A DNA stretch of 64,000 nucleotides from the NCBI GenBank assembly GCA_902555945.1, contig CACDUS010000005.1, positions 17,733 to 81,732 on the forward strand. The letters run 5' to 3'. The notes below the pieces were generated by a model. The model saw only the letters and a list, made by a program, of their open reading frames with translations. It searched no databases and was not told where the DNA came from. Below are positions 8,378-18,689 of the stretch, one piece after another (position 1 is the stretch's first letter; each line of letters starts with the position of its first letter). The position numbers were made by a program, and so were the translations under genes. This DNA comes from an uncultured Pelagibacteraceae bacterium (GTDB taxonomy: Bacteria > Pseudomonadota > Alphaproteobacteria > Pelagibacterales > Pelagibacteraceae).

Positions 8378-11145
8378 TGAGTTCTGAAAAAAGAAAAATT
8401 GCTTATATAGATGGTAAGCCATATGAGATTGGTGCAAACCATACATCTATTTTAAAATTTGTAAAAAGTTATGTTGGAGAAAAAAAAGTTCCAACACTTT
8501 GCGATGATCCAAATTTAGCACCTTATGGCGCATGTAGAGTTTGTTCAGTTGAAGTGGCATTGGAAAAAGATGGTCCTACAAAAGTTGTAGCATCTTGCCA
8601 TACTCCAGTTGCTGAAAATCAGCATATTTTTACGTCAAATGAAAACCTTCAAAATTTAAGAAAAAACATTGTTGAATTAGTTCTAACTGATCATCCAATG
8701 GAATGTAATACTTGTGAAGTTAATAATAATTGTGAACTTCAAACTGTTGCTAATGATTTAGGTATTTCTGATCATAGATATAATAGTCCAAAACAACATA
8801 AAGGAATTCCAAGAGATACTTCTCATGATTACATGAGAATGAATTTAGATAACTGTATTAACTGTGGAAGATGTGTAAGAGCTTGTGATGAAATACAAGG
8901 TTCATTTGTACTTACAATGTCAGGAAGAGGATTTGAATCTAGAATAACAACTGATAACGATATGATGTTTGGTGACTCATCTTGTGTTTCTTGTGGAGCT
9001 TGTGCACATACATGTCCAACTGATGCAATATCAGATGTCTTCCAATCCAAATCTGCAGCTGTAGATAAAAAAGTTAGAACAACTTGTTCTTATTGTGGAG
9101 TTGGTTGTAATTTAGAAGCATCAATCAAAAATGATAAAGTTGTAGCTATTGATACACCAAAACAAACTGAAGTTAACGCAGGTCATACTTGTATTAAAGG
9201 TAGATATGCATTTGGATTTTATGATCATCCTGACAGATTAAAAACTCCTTTAATCAAAAGAAATGGAAAATTTGAAGAAGCGTCATGGGATGAAGCTTAT
9301 GATTTTATCAAAAAAGAAATGCAAAGAATTATAAAATATCATGGGCCTGATGCATTTGCTGGAATATCGTCAGCTAGATGTACTAATGAGGAAAATTATG
9401 TTTTTCAAAAAATGATAAGAGCAGCTGTCGGGACAAACAGTGTAGATTGTTGTGCAAGAATTTGTCACTCACCTACTGCTTGGGGCATGCAACAAACATT
9501 TGGAACAGGTGCTGCTACTAATTCTACTGAAGATATTTATCATGCTGATTTATTTTTGGTCATTGGAGCCAATCCAACTAATGCACATCCAGTAACTGGA
9601 GCCAAAATAAAACAACAGGTTATGAAAGGTAAAAAACTTATAGTTTTAGATCCTATCACAACTGAACTTGCTAAACTTGCTGATTATCACATCAAGTTAA
9701 GACCCGGAACAAATGTTGCTGTGCTTAATATGATGTTACATTTTATTATTAAATCAAAATTATATAATGCTGATTTTGTTAGAGATAGAACTGAAGGATT
9801 TGATAATTTCCTAAAGGAAATTGAGAGACAAGATGTAGATCAACTAGCAAAAGTTGCTGGTGTTGATAAACAATTAGTTAAAGAGGCAGCGATAGCTTAT
9901 GCGACTGCAAAGAATTCAATGGAATTCCATGGATTAGGAGTAACAGAGCACGAACAAGGATCGAAAACTGTAATGCTAATTGCAGATCTTGCAATGATTA
10001 CTGGAAACATTGGAAGAAAAGGAGTTGGTGTAAATCCATTAAGAGGTCAAAATAATGTTCAAGGTGCTGCAGATATGGGATGCCAACCACATCAAGGTGC
10101 TGGATACTTTGAGGTTTCAGATGAAAAAAATCAAAAATTTTATACTGAAAAATATGGAGTGACACATCCAACAAAAGCTGGATTAAAAATTCCACAAATG
10201 TTTGATGCAGCAATTAAAAAAGATATTAAAGGTATTTGGATAATTGGTGAAGATATTGTGCAGACAGATCCAAATAGTGCTCATGTTGTAGAAGCAATGA
10301 ACTCATTAGAGTTATTAGTAGTACAAGAAATATTTATGAGTGAAACAGCTAAACTTGCAACTGTCGTTTTACCTGGAACTACATTCTTAGAAAAAGATGG
10401 AACGTTTACTAATACTGAAAGAAGAGTACAAAGAGTAAATAGAGCTGTACCACCACTGCCAGGAACAAAACCTGATGGAGTTATAGTAACAGATATGATG
10501 CAAAAACTTGGATTTGATCAACCAGATTATGATGCTGACCAAGTATTGGCTGAAATTGCAGATATAGTTCCTTTCTTTAAAGGTATCACAAGAGAAAGAC
10601 TAGGAAAATTCGGCTTACAGTGGCCTGTAAAAGAAGATGGAACAGACACTAAAATCTTACATACTGACGAATTTAAATTAGGAAAAGGAAGATTGAAAAG
10701 CTTTGACTGGAAAGAATCTACTGAAATTACAAATAACCAAAAAGACTATCCATTAATATTAACTACCAGCCGAGTTTTACAACATTATAACGCTGCTACA
10801 ATGACTAGAAGAACAAACAATATAAATATTGTTGATGAAGATGTGCTGCTAGTACATCCTAAAGATGCTGCAGATAGAGATTTGAATACTGGAGATATCG
10901 GAAGATTATATTCTGGAAGAGGTGAAGTGGCTCTTAAAGTAGAAGTTACAGATAAAGTTAAAGAAGGTATCGTTTTCACTACATTCCATTTCCCAGAACA
11001 TATGGTGAATATGGTAACTGGACATGGAAAAGATGAAGAAACAATGTGTGCAGAATACAAGGTTTCATCAGTTCAGGTACAAAAAATTTCAAATCAATTT
11101 AAAACTGAAGTTAAGCCTAAAGAACACCAAGCAGAAGTAAGTTAA
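8377..11145 (+). CDS. fdsA: Formate dehydrogenase alpha (molybdopterin) subunit
   Basis: NuoG-like [2Fe-2S] N-terminus, CINCGRCVRACDE/CVSCGACAHTCP ferredoxin motifs, TTCSYCGVGC, DCCARICHSPTAWG, GVNPLRGQNNVQGAADMG. Active-site segment contains Cys codons and no in-frame TGA. Confidence 0.95.
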   Translation: MSSEKRKIAYIDGKPYEIGANHTSILKFVKSYVGEKKVPTLCDDPNLAPYGACRVCSVEVALEKDGPTKVVASCHTPVAENQHIFTSNENLQNLRKNIVELVLTDHPMECNTCEVNNNCELQTVANDLGISDHRYNSPKQHKGIPRDTSHDYMRMNLDNCINCGRCVRACDEIQGSFVLTMSGRGFESRITTDNDMMFGDSSCVSCGACAHTCPTDAISDVFQSKSAAVDKKVRTTCSYCGVGCNLEASIKNDKVVAIDTPKQTEVNAGHTCIKGRYAFGFYDHPDRLKTPLIKRNGKFEEASWDEAYDFIKKEMQRIIKYHGPDAFAGISSARCTNEENYVFQKMIRAAVGTNSVDCCARICHSPTAWGMQQTFGTGAATNSTEDIYHADLFLVIGANPTNAHPVTGAKIKQQVMKGKKLIVLDPITTELAKLADYHIKLRPGTNVAVLNMMLHFIIKSKLYNADFVRDRTEGFDNFLKEIERQDVDQLAKVAGVDKQLVKEAAIAYATAKNSMEFHGLGVTEHEQGSKTVMLIADLAMITGNIGRKGVGVNPLRGQNNVQGAADMGCQPHQGAGYFEVSDEKNQKFYTEKYGVTHPTKAGLKIPQMFDAAIKKDIKGIWIIGEDIVQTDPNSAHVVEAMNSLELLVVQEIFMSETAKLATVVLPGTTFLEKDGTFTNTERRVQRVNRAVPPLPGTKPDGVIVTDMMQKLGFDQPDYDADQVLAEIADIVPFFKGITRERLGKFGLQWPVKEDGTDTKILHTDEFKLGKGRLKSFDWKESTEITNNQKDYPLILTTSRVLQHYNAATMTRRTNNINIVDEDVLLVHPKDAADRDLNTGDIGRLYSGRGEVALKVEVTDKVKEGIVFTTFHFPEHMVNMVTGHGKDEETMCAEYKVSSVQVQKISNQFKTEVKPKEHQAEVS

Positions 11146-11150
11146 ATTTA

Positions 11151-12599
11151 ATGACCATTGGATGGTGCTTCGACAATACTTATTCTAAATTACCAGATCC
11201 ATTTAAAGAAGAAATCGGTCCTATTCCTGTAAAAAATCCCGAATTAATTATTTTAAATAAAAATCTTTCCAAAGATCTAAATCTAGATTTTTCTAATCTA
11301 GATATTAAAATAATTTCTGAATTATTATCAGGAAACACTCTTCCGCAAGGAAGTAACAGTATTGCACAAGCATATGCTGGTCATCAATTCGGTCACTTTA
11401 CAATGTTAGGTGATGGAAGAGCTGTTTTAATTGGAGAACATCTATCTAAAAAAAAAGATAGATACGATATTCAGTTTAAAGGTTCTGGAAAAACAGCTTT
11501 TTCTAGAAATGGTGATGGAAGAGCTGCTTTAGGACCAATGTTAAGGGAATATATAATTAGCGAAGCAATGTATAACCTGGGTATTCCCACAACAAGAAGT
11601 TTAGCAGTTGTAAAAACAGGTGAAGAAGTAATAAGAGAAAAAACTTTACATGGAGCAATACTAACAAGAGTGGCCCTAAGTCATATAAGAGTCGGAACTT
11701 TTCAATACATTGCTGCTAGAGAAAAAAAAGATGAATTAGAAATACTTTTGGATTATGTGATTAAAAGGCATTACCCAAATATTCAAAACTCAAAAAATAA
11801 AGCATTAGATCTATTAAAATTGGTAATGGAAAAACAAATTGATCTAGTTGTTAATTGGATGAGAGTTGGTTTTATTCATGGTGTAATGAACACTGACAAC
11901 ATGAGTATTTCGGGTGAAACAATTGACTACGGTCCTTGTGCTTTTATGGATATTTATGATCCAAAAACTGTATTTAGTTCAATTGATCAAATGGGAAGAT
12001 ATGCTTATTGTAATCAGCCAGTTATTACAAAATGGAATTTATCAAGATTTGCAGAGTGTTTAATTCCATTAATTGATAAAGATCAAAATAAATCTATAGA
12101 GCTAGCAACTGAAATAATCAACTCTTTTGAAAAAAATTATGAAGAGAAGTGGCTAAATATGATGAGAGATAAATTAGGATTATTTGGAATAGAAGATAAA
12201 GATAAATTTTTAATTCTTGATTTGTTAACTTGGATGCATCAAAAAAAATTAGATTATACAAATACGTTTTGCCATCTAATGAACTCAGAGATAGAGGAAA
12301 ACGAAATTTTTAAGGATCATGATTTTCAAAATTGGAAAAAAAGATGGCAGGAAAGATTAAAAACTAATAATAATTCTCCTGAAAAATATAATAAATTAAT
12401 GAGAAGTGTTAATCCTATGGTGATACCAAGAAATCATAAAGTAGAAGAGGTTTTAAATGAAGCTAATAATAATAACATAGAGCCGCTAAAGAGATTTTTA
12501 GAAATTTTAAATAACCCCTATTCTGAACAAAAAAATATAAAAGAATTTCAATCACCCTCTTTTTCAAAAGAAAAATATCAAACTTTTTGTGGAACTTAA
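11151..12599 (+). CDS. selO: Protein adenylyltransferase SelO (YdiU/UPF0061)
   Basis: AYAGHQFGHFTMLGDGRAVLIGE, QFKGSGKTAFSRNGDGRAALGPMLREY, GVMNTDNMSI, C-terminal YQTFCGT. Confidence 0.95.
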   Translation: MTIGWCFDNTYSKLPDPFKEEIGPIPVKNPELIILNKNLSKDLNLDFSNLDIKIISELLSGNTLPQGSNSIAQAYAGHQFGHFTMLGDGRAVLIGEHLSKKKDRYDIQFKGSGKTAFSRNGDGRAALGPMLREYIISEAMYNLGIPTTRSLAVVKTGEEVIREKTLHGAILTRVALSHIRVGTFQYIAAREKKDELEILLDYVIKRHYPNIQNSKNKALDLLKLVMEKQIDLVVNWMRVGFIHGVMNTDNMSISGETIDYGPCAFMDIYDPKTVFSSIDQMGRYAYCNQPVITKWNLSRFAECLIPLIDKDQNKSIELATEIINSFEKNYEEKWLNMMRDKLGLFGIEDKDKFLILDLLTWMHQKKLDYTNTFCHLMNSEIEENEIFKDHDFQNWKKRWQERLKTNNNSPEKYNKLMRSVNPMVIPRNHKVEEVLNEANNNNIEPLKRFLEILNNPYSEQKNIKEFQSPSFSKEKYQTFCGT

Positions 12600-13703
12600 T
12601 TAAAGAACATAAGGCTCAGGTCTTGCCTTTTTTCCTAAAACTCTTTCAACTGCCATATTCGATATATCAATTGATTGATATGCACCAGTTGTTATTAATT
12701 CTGTCAAAGCTCTTCCTATTCCAGGTGCTTGCATCAAACCTCTTCCAGTAAAACCCGTAGCTAAATAAACATTATCGAATTTTGGATGTTTTCCTACAAC
12801 TGCATTATTATCTAATCTGTTACAGTCATAATAACCTGCCCACCCACCTGTTAATTTTAATTCTTCCATTGCAGGAATTCTATGTGCTAAAGCAGGCCAA
12901 ACGAGTTCTTCAAAATCATCCCAAGCAGGCTCAAGATCTTTTGCATCAAAGACTGATTTAGGTGATCCTGCTAAATACTCCTTTCCTTCTGGTCGCCAGT
13001 AAACTCCTGTTGTCAAATCTCCAGTCAAAGGCATTTCAGGAATATGTTTTGGACACTTAACTCTAAAAACAGTGTGTTTTTGTGGTTCAACGGGTATATC
13101 CTCTAAAAGTTCTTTAGTCCAACATCCTGCAGCTGAAATAATTGTTTTTGCTTTTATTTCTGAGAGTGATTTAACTTCACCTTTTGTAAATTCTGCACCA
13201 AGTTCTGTGGCTTTACTCTTCAAGGCACTATGAAACATAAATGGATCAATCCAGCCTTCACTCTGATTGTCAGTAAATGTTGCAGTTTCGATTCCCTCAC
13301 TATTAATATATGAAAAAAATTTTGTTAATTCAGAACCTTTAATATTTTTTGTTCCAGCATCACAAGCTTTATGATTTTCTAAAGCTTTATATTGTTCCTC
13401 TGCATGTTCTTGTCCAAACATAAGTAAATAACCATTTGTGACCATACTGGCTGTTGGTTTAGGGTTTTTTTCAGTTTTAAGCAGTTCAGGTATTTGAAAA
13501 ATAAATTCTCTTGCAAACTTTCCGAGCAAAATATTTTCTTTTTGAAAAAACTGTCTTCTAAATCCACCTAGTGAAAGTGGGAATGATGCATTTTTATAAG
13601 TTGGATCTCTTTCAATAACTTTTACTTTTCTACCCTCTTTAGATAAAAAATAAGCCGTTGCAGCTCCGATTATTCCACCACCAACTATTACAACATCATC
13701 CAT
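12600..13703 (-). CDS. FAD-dependent oxidoreductase, DAO family (sarcosine/glycine oxidase-like)
   Basis: DVVIVGGGIIGAATAYFLSKEGRKVKVIERD dinucleotide fold; C-terminal YLATGFTGRGLMQAPGIGRALTELI. Confidence 0.85.
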   Translation of the reverse strand: MDDVVIVGGGIIGAATAYFLSKEGRKVKVIERDPTYKNASFPLSLGGFRRQFFQKENILLGKFAREFIFQIPELLKTEKNPKPTASMVTNGYLLMFGQEHAEEQYKALENHKACDAGTKNIKGSELTKFFSYINSEGIETATFTDNQSEGWIDPFMFHSALKSKATELGAEFTKGEVKSLSEIKAKTIISAAGCWTKELLEDIPVEPQKHTVFRVKCPKHIPEMPLTGDLTTGVYWRPEGKEYLAGSPKSVFDAKDLEPAWDDFEELVWPALAHRIPAMEELKLTGGWAGYYDCNRLDNNAVVGKHPKFDNVYLATGFTGRGLMQAPGIGRALTELITTGAYQSIDISNMAVERVLGKKARPEPYVL

Positions 13704-14186
13704 TTAATTTAACATTAATAGGTTAAAATTCAGAAATAGTGCATAGCAACACCAAAGTAAATAGGGAATCATTAAATAATAACTTACAAAATTGACACGC
13801 TTAAACCTTATAATAAGAACAACAATTAAAAAGATTAAGATTATTAGTACAACCAATGCAAAAAATATTTGGTGCAAACCGAAAAAAACAATACTCCAAG
13901 TTGTATTAAAAACTATATGAATAAAATAGATATAAACAGTATTTACATCTCGATTTTTAGTATGCCAAAAAAACCAAATGGCTAATGTCATCATCAAATA
14001 TAGTGTTGTCCATACAGGAGCAAATATCCAGTCTGGAGGATTATAGGCTGATTTTACAAGTTGCGAATACCAAGGTTCTTTAAAGCTTATTGAAGCTAAA
14101 CCTCCAATAAATGAAGCTGAAAAAGTGATAACAAAAAAAAGTATAAAAGATAAAAATTTATTTTTAAACATATAAGTATTATACAT
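13704..14186 (-). CDS. TspO/MBR family protein
   Basis: EPWYSQLVKSAYNPPDWIFAPVWTTLYLMMTLAIWFFW; W-rich five-TM pattern. Confidence 0.92.
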   Translation of the reverse strand: MYNTYMFKNKFLSFILFFVITFSASFIGGLASISFKEPWYSQLVKSAYNPPDWIFAPVWTTLYLMMTLAIWFFWHTKNRDVNTVYIYFIHIVFNTTWSIVFFGLHQIFFALVVLIILIFLIVVLIIRFKRVNFVSYYLMIPYLLWCCYALFLNFNLLMLN

Positions 14187-14195
14187 CTTTATATA

Positions 14196-14957
14196 ATGAA
14201 TAAAAAAACTATTTGGATAACTGGTGGGAGCACAGGCATAGGCAAAGCTTTAGCTATAAAGTTTGCTAGCGAAGGTTGGAATGTAGCGGTTTCTGCAAGG
14301 CGTGAAAATCTACTTAAAGAAATTTCAGATAATAATAATAATATTCATGGATTTCCCCTAGATGTAACAGATAAGTCAAAATGTAGAGAAGTTTTCGAGC
14401 AAATTAAAAATAAGTTTCAAGATATTGATATTTGTTTTTTTTCAACAGGAACTTGGAATCCAAAAAAAGAAAAGGATATTGATGTTGAACAAATAGAAGA
14501 TGTATTTAAAGTAAATTTTTTTGGCACACTAAATAGTATTAAAGCTGTAGAAGAGCATTTTAAAAATAAAAAAGAAGGTATTATAACTATTGTTTCATCT
14601 ATAGCTGGATATAGAGGTTTGCCAAATTCTACTGGTTATGGACCTTCCAAATCTGCTCTGAATAATTTAGCAGAGAGTTTATATTTTGATTTTAAAAGAT
14701 CAAATGTACGTGTTTGCTTAGTTTCACCTGGATTCATAAAAACACCAATGACAGATAAAAATGATTTTAAAATGCCATTTTTAAAAACTACTGAGTATGC
14801 AGCTGATAAGATTTATGATGGGTTGATTAATAAGAATGTATTTGAAATTCATTTTCCAAAATCATTAACTTTTATACTTAAAATTTTAAGCTTCTTACCA
14901 AGCAAAATATATTTCAGTTTGGTGGGTAAAATGACAAAATATCAAAAAAAAAATTAA
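14196..14957 (+). CDS. Short-chain dehydrogenase/reductase
   Basis: IWITGGSTGIGKALA, SSIAGYRGLPNSTGYGPSKSAL (YxxxK). Confidence 0.92.
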   Translation: MNKKTIWITGGSTGIGKALAIKFASEGWNVAVSARRENLLKEISDNNNNIHGFPLDVTDKSKCREVFEQIKNKFQDIDICFFSTGTWNPKKEKDIDVEQIEDVFKVNFFGTLNSIKAVEEHFKNKKEGIITIVSSIAGYRGLPNSTGYGPSKSALNNLAESLYFDFKRSNVRVCLVSPGFIKTPMTDKNDFKMPFLKTTEYAADKIYDGLINKNVFEIHFPKSLTFILKILSFLPSKIYFSLVGKMTKYQKKN

Positions 14958-15502
14958 TCTTTAACAAATACTACTGTAAGTTCAGCAACTTTAATACCAA
15001 ACTTTGTCATTGTAGCTCTGTTTATGGCAACACGATCATCTTGTTTAAATATCCAATCATCAAAAGTAATTTTCATTTCTTTTCCTTTAACTGGAACTAA
15101 AAGGACATACTCAAATTTAAATGCTGGACCATAAGAATAACCTTTTGCTTTTCCAACAACATCTCCTGCAGTTCCTTCATAATTATTTTCATCAATTTTG
15201 GTTATTTGCCATTGTCTATTCTGAATTTCACCATCATCCCAATTAAATTTTTCATCAAGTATTAATTGGTTTCCATCCCATTTACCATTTAAGTCTGCTG
15301 AGAACTGTCTTATAACTTTACCGGATCTATTTTGAAGAATCCCCCAAGCTTTCACATTACCTGATAAGTATTCCTCTATAATTAATCTTGGTTCTTTACC
15401 TTTAAAATCCTCTGGTTTCATAGCACTATTATTTGAACAATTAGTAATTAAGAATAATGAAATTATCAATAAAATTGATTTGAAGTTTATTATTTTTCTC
15501 AC
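14954..15502 (-). CDS. DUF3833 lipoprotein; GTG start
   Basis: Lipobox-like LFLITNCS; PRLIIEEYLSGNVKAWGILQNRSGKVIRQF pattern of DUF3833. Confidence 0.8.
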   Translation of the reverse strand: MRKIINFKSILLIISLFLITNCSNNSAMKPEDFKGKEPRLIIEEYLSGNVKAWGILQNRSGKVIRQFSADLNGKWDGNQLILDEKFNWDDGEIQNRQWQITKIDENNYEGTAGDVVGKAKGYSYGPAFKFEYVLLVPVKGKEMKITFDDWIFKQDDRVAINRATMTKFGIKVAELTVVFVKD

Positions 15503-15516
15503 ATCTCTCCTTTTAA

Positions 15517-16694
15517 TTATTTGTTTTGTAATGAAAATTGAATTAGATCAATATTTTTTGATTTAAATCCAGCTTCACAATACGAAAGGTAAAATTCCCA
15601 CATTCTTCTAAATGTTGAGTCAAAACCTTGGTTCTTTATTAAATCCCATTTTTATTAAATTCATTTCTCCATAAGGCTAATGTACTAGAATAATGATCAG
15701 AATAAGAATCATATGATTTTATAGTCAAACCATTTTCAGACACATGTTTATTCAAACTATTTTTACTTGGAAGAAATCCTCCAGGAAAAATATATTTTTG
15801 AATGAAATCTTGTTTATTTTTATACCTATCAAATAAACTGTCGTCTATTGTAATTGCTTGGATCGCGGCTGTACCACTATTTGCTAAGTTTTCTTTTATG
15901 GTTTTAAAATAACTTTGCAAATAGTTTTGGCCAACCGCTTCAATCATTTCAATTGAAGCTATTGAATTATATTTATCGTTTAAATCTCTATAATCTTTTA
16001 TTTGGATATTAACTTTTTCATTTAAACCACATTTATGAATTCTTTCTTTCGCATACTCATATTGTTTTTTGGAAATTGTAATACAATCTAGTTTTATATC
16101 GTATTTTTTTCCTAAATATTCTGCAAATCCTCCCCATCCACATCCGATCTCTAAAACTTTATCTCCATTTTTTGGTTTGATTAGATTAATTAATTTTTGA
16201 TATTTATTATTTTGAGCATCTGATAAATCTTGATTTTTTTTTTCGAAAATAGCACTTGAATATGTAAGAGTTTTATCAAGCCAAAGTGAAAAAAATTCAT
16301 TTCCTAAATCATAATGTTTAGCGATATTTTCTTTACTTCTACTTTTTGTATTCTTAATAAAAATATTTTTTAGAAAGTTTATAATTGGTAAATCTAATAA
16401 TCCTGAAAATTTATAGATTACCTTTATATTTCGAGCTGTAATTTCAATTAGGTTTGATAAATTGTCTGTTTCAAATTCATCTCTCATGTAGCACTCTGCG
16501 AAACCAATGCTTCCACCTTTAATTAAATTAAAAGTGAAATTTGGTTTTTTTATCTTTATGTAAGCTTTCAAAGAATCTTCAGGATTTCCAAACTTGATTA
16601 TTACACCGTCAAAACTTGTGATTTCCAAGTAACCAGACTCGATATCCTGTAAAATCTTAAATACAATCTTATCCGCAAAATTATAAAGGTTCAT
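15517..16694 (-). CDS. Cyclopropane-fatty-acyl-phospholipid synthase family SAM methyltransferase, apparently frameshifted near the C-terminus
   Basis: Intact frame 15639-16694 (HYDLGNEFFSLWLDKTLTYSSAIF, VLEIGCGWGGFAEYLG, SIEMIEAVG, YIFPGGFLPS) ends at ...WRNEFNKNGI*. The other frame just downstream encodes the expected tail WDLIKNQGFDSTFRRMWEFYLSYCEAGFKSKNIDLIQFSLQNK*, ending at 15517. Confidence 0.9.
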
Positions 16695-17452
16695 TAATTT
16701 TCAAAAGATATATTATTTTTTATATTTAATTTTTTTTTTATGAATTTAATTCCTTTAGCCCATAATTTAAACGCTTCAAAATGTATCGCTGAGATAATTT
16801 TAAAAGTCATTAAAGGGTGTTTAAAATATGATTTTATTAGCTGTGAGCTTGTAAGATCTGCTCTTATTCCATCTTGAGAAGCATATAATATTTTTTCATT
16901 TAATTGATATTGATCAATTATGACTGATATTTTTTCTGAAGGTTTTAAAATTCTAAAAAAATAATTACAATTCATTTCAATAAATGGTGATACATGAAAT
17001 TTTTTTTCACAATTGTGTTGTAAAAGATTATCATTTTCTACTTTAAAAATATAAGTATGCTGTTCCCCAAATGTATTTTTAACTTCATATAATATGGAAA
17101 TTAATTCATCTTTATTGTTATAAATATAAAAAACACTTAAAGGATTAAATACATAACCTAAAATTCTTGGATAACACAAAAGTTTTATCTTAATATTTTG
17201 ATTATTTATTTTATTTTCATTTAAATTTTTTTTAACCCATTCAACTAATGATGTTCCATCTCTATCACCGTGATCTTTGTCAAAAAAGCTAATTAAGTTA
17301 AATTTATTATATGAAAAGAAACTTATATTTTTATCTAAAATTTTTAATTCTGATAAATCAATTAAAAGAGAGAATACTTTATATTTAAAAAAATGTAATT
17401 TTGGTTTAAATCTTTTATGAATTACTGTTCCATTATAAATTGCACTAGTCAT
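16694..17452 (-). CDS. DUF1365 family protein
   Basis: IYNGTVIHKRFKPKLHFFKYKVF, DHGDRDG, YPRILGYVFNPLSVFY motifs. Confidence 0.9.
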   Translation of the reverse strand: MTSAIYNGTVIHKRFKPKLHFFKYKVFSLLIDLSELKILDKNISFFSYNKFNLISFFDKDHGDRDGTSLVEWVKKNLNENKINNQNIKIKLLCYPRILGYVFNPLSVFYIYNNKDELISILYEVKNTFGEQHTYIFKVENDNLLQHNCEKKFHVSPFIEMNCNYFFRILKPSEKISVIIDQYQLNEKILYASQDGIRADLTSSQLIKSYFKHPLMTFKIISAIHFEAFKLWAKGIKFIKKKLNIKNNISFEN

Positions 17453-18683
17453 TGAGGTTTTTTAGCATTTCAACAGATGATTTTATTCCATCTTCATGAA
17501 AACCGTAACCAAAATAACTGCCACAAAAAAGAATATTTCTTTTATTTTGTAAATTTTTAAGTCTAGTTTGGTATGTAAGTGCTGACTGATCAAAATATGG
17601 ATGAGTAAATTTTACTTTCTTTAAAACTTTTGATTGTTCAATTTCAAAATAAGGATTTAATGTTAAAAAAATATTTTCCTCACATTTTAAATTTTGTAAT
17701 AAATTCAACCAATATGTGATTGAATTTTTTTCAATTTCATCTTTTTTAATTGAAGAATTCCATGAAGACCATGCTTTTTTATTTTTTGGCATTATTTTTT
17801 CATCCGTATGGATGTAAGCAATATTTTCTTTATATCTAAAGTTAGATAAAATTTCTTTTTCATCTTCTAAAGGGTCTTCAATCATTGAAAGTGCTTCATC
17901 AGCATGAGTAGCTAAAATAACTTTATCATAATTGAAAAATTCACTCTCACCACCATAATACAAATCAATTCCATTTGTATTACGTTTAATTTTGGTAACT
18001 TGATAATTTTTAAAATGTTCACCACTTATTTTAGATAAAATATTTTCAACATAAGTTCTGCTTCGATTTGAAACTGTATACCATTGAGGTCTATTTTTGA
18101 GTTTAAATAAACCATGATTTTGAAAAAATTTTAAAAAAAATTTTAATGGCATTTGGTTGGCTTCATAAGGAGGCATAGACCAAATAGCAGAAACCATGGG
18201 TATTAAATGGTAATCTATAAATTCTTTTGAAACCTTTTCTTTCTTTAAATAATCACCAAGTGTTATTTCTTCATTAAACTCATTAACTTTATCAAACTTT
18301 TTATAAAATTTAATAATATCAAAAAACATTCTTAAAAATTTTAAGTTTATCAGATTAGATCTATTGGAAAAAATTCCATTTAATCCTCTGCCGCAATATT
18401 CAAAGGAAGAGTCACTAACTGAAACTGAGAATGACATATCGCTTTTTTCAATTTCAATTTTATTTTCATTAAAAAATTTAATTAAATTTGGATAAGTTTT
18501 AAAATTAAATACAATAAAACCAATATCTACTGATACTTTTTTAGTTGCAAATGTTAAATCTATAGTATGAGAATGACCTCCAAAATGATCTTCTTTTTCA
18601 AATAAGTCTACATGATGATTTTTTGACAAGTAATAAGCAGCACTTAAACCTGAAATTCCTGAACCAACTACAGCAATTTTCAT
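17445..18683 (-). CDS. FAD/NAD(P)-binding amine-oxidase-like protein
   Basis: KIAVVGSGISGLSAAYYLSKNHHVDLFEKEDHFGGHSHT; C-terminal FCGSYFGYGFHEDG. Confidence 0.9.
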   Translation of the reverse strand: MKIAVVGSGISGLSAAYYLSKNHHVDLFEKEDHFGGHSHTIDLTFATKKVSVDIGFIVFNFKTYPNLIKFFNENKIEIEKSDMSFSVSVSDSSFEYCGRGLNGIFSNRSNLINLKFLRMFFDIIKFYKKFDKVNEFNEEITLGDYLKKEKVSKEFIDYHLIPMVSAIWSMPPYEANQMPLKFFLKFFQNHGLFKLKNRPQWYTVSNRSRTYVENILSKISGEHFKNYQVTKIKRNTNGIDLYYGGESEFFNYDKVILATHADEALSMIEDPLEDEKEILSNFRYKENIAYIHTDEKIMPKNKKAWSSWNSSIKKDEIEKNSITYWLNLLQNLKCEENIFLTLNPYFEIEQSKVLKKVKFTHPYFDQSALTYQTRLKNLQNKRNILFCGSYFGYGFHEDGIKSSVEMLKNLND

Positions 18684-18689
18684 TAAACT

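Noticed and set aside
8829-11060. Antisense ORFs inside fdsA (8829-9050, 9998-10213, 10785-11060)
   Set aside because: Overlap a strongly conserved gene on the other strand; low-complexity translations expected from coding bias.
8377-11145. Possible selenocysteine formate dehydrogenase
   Set aside because: No in-frame TGA; the ORF is continuous and the active-site segment DCCARICHSP uses Cys codons.
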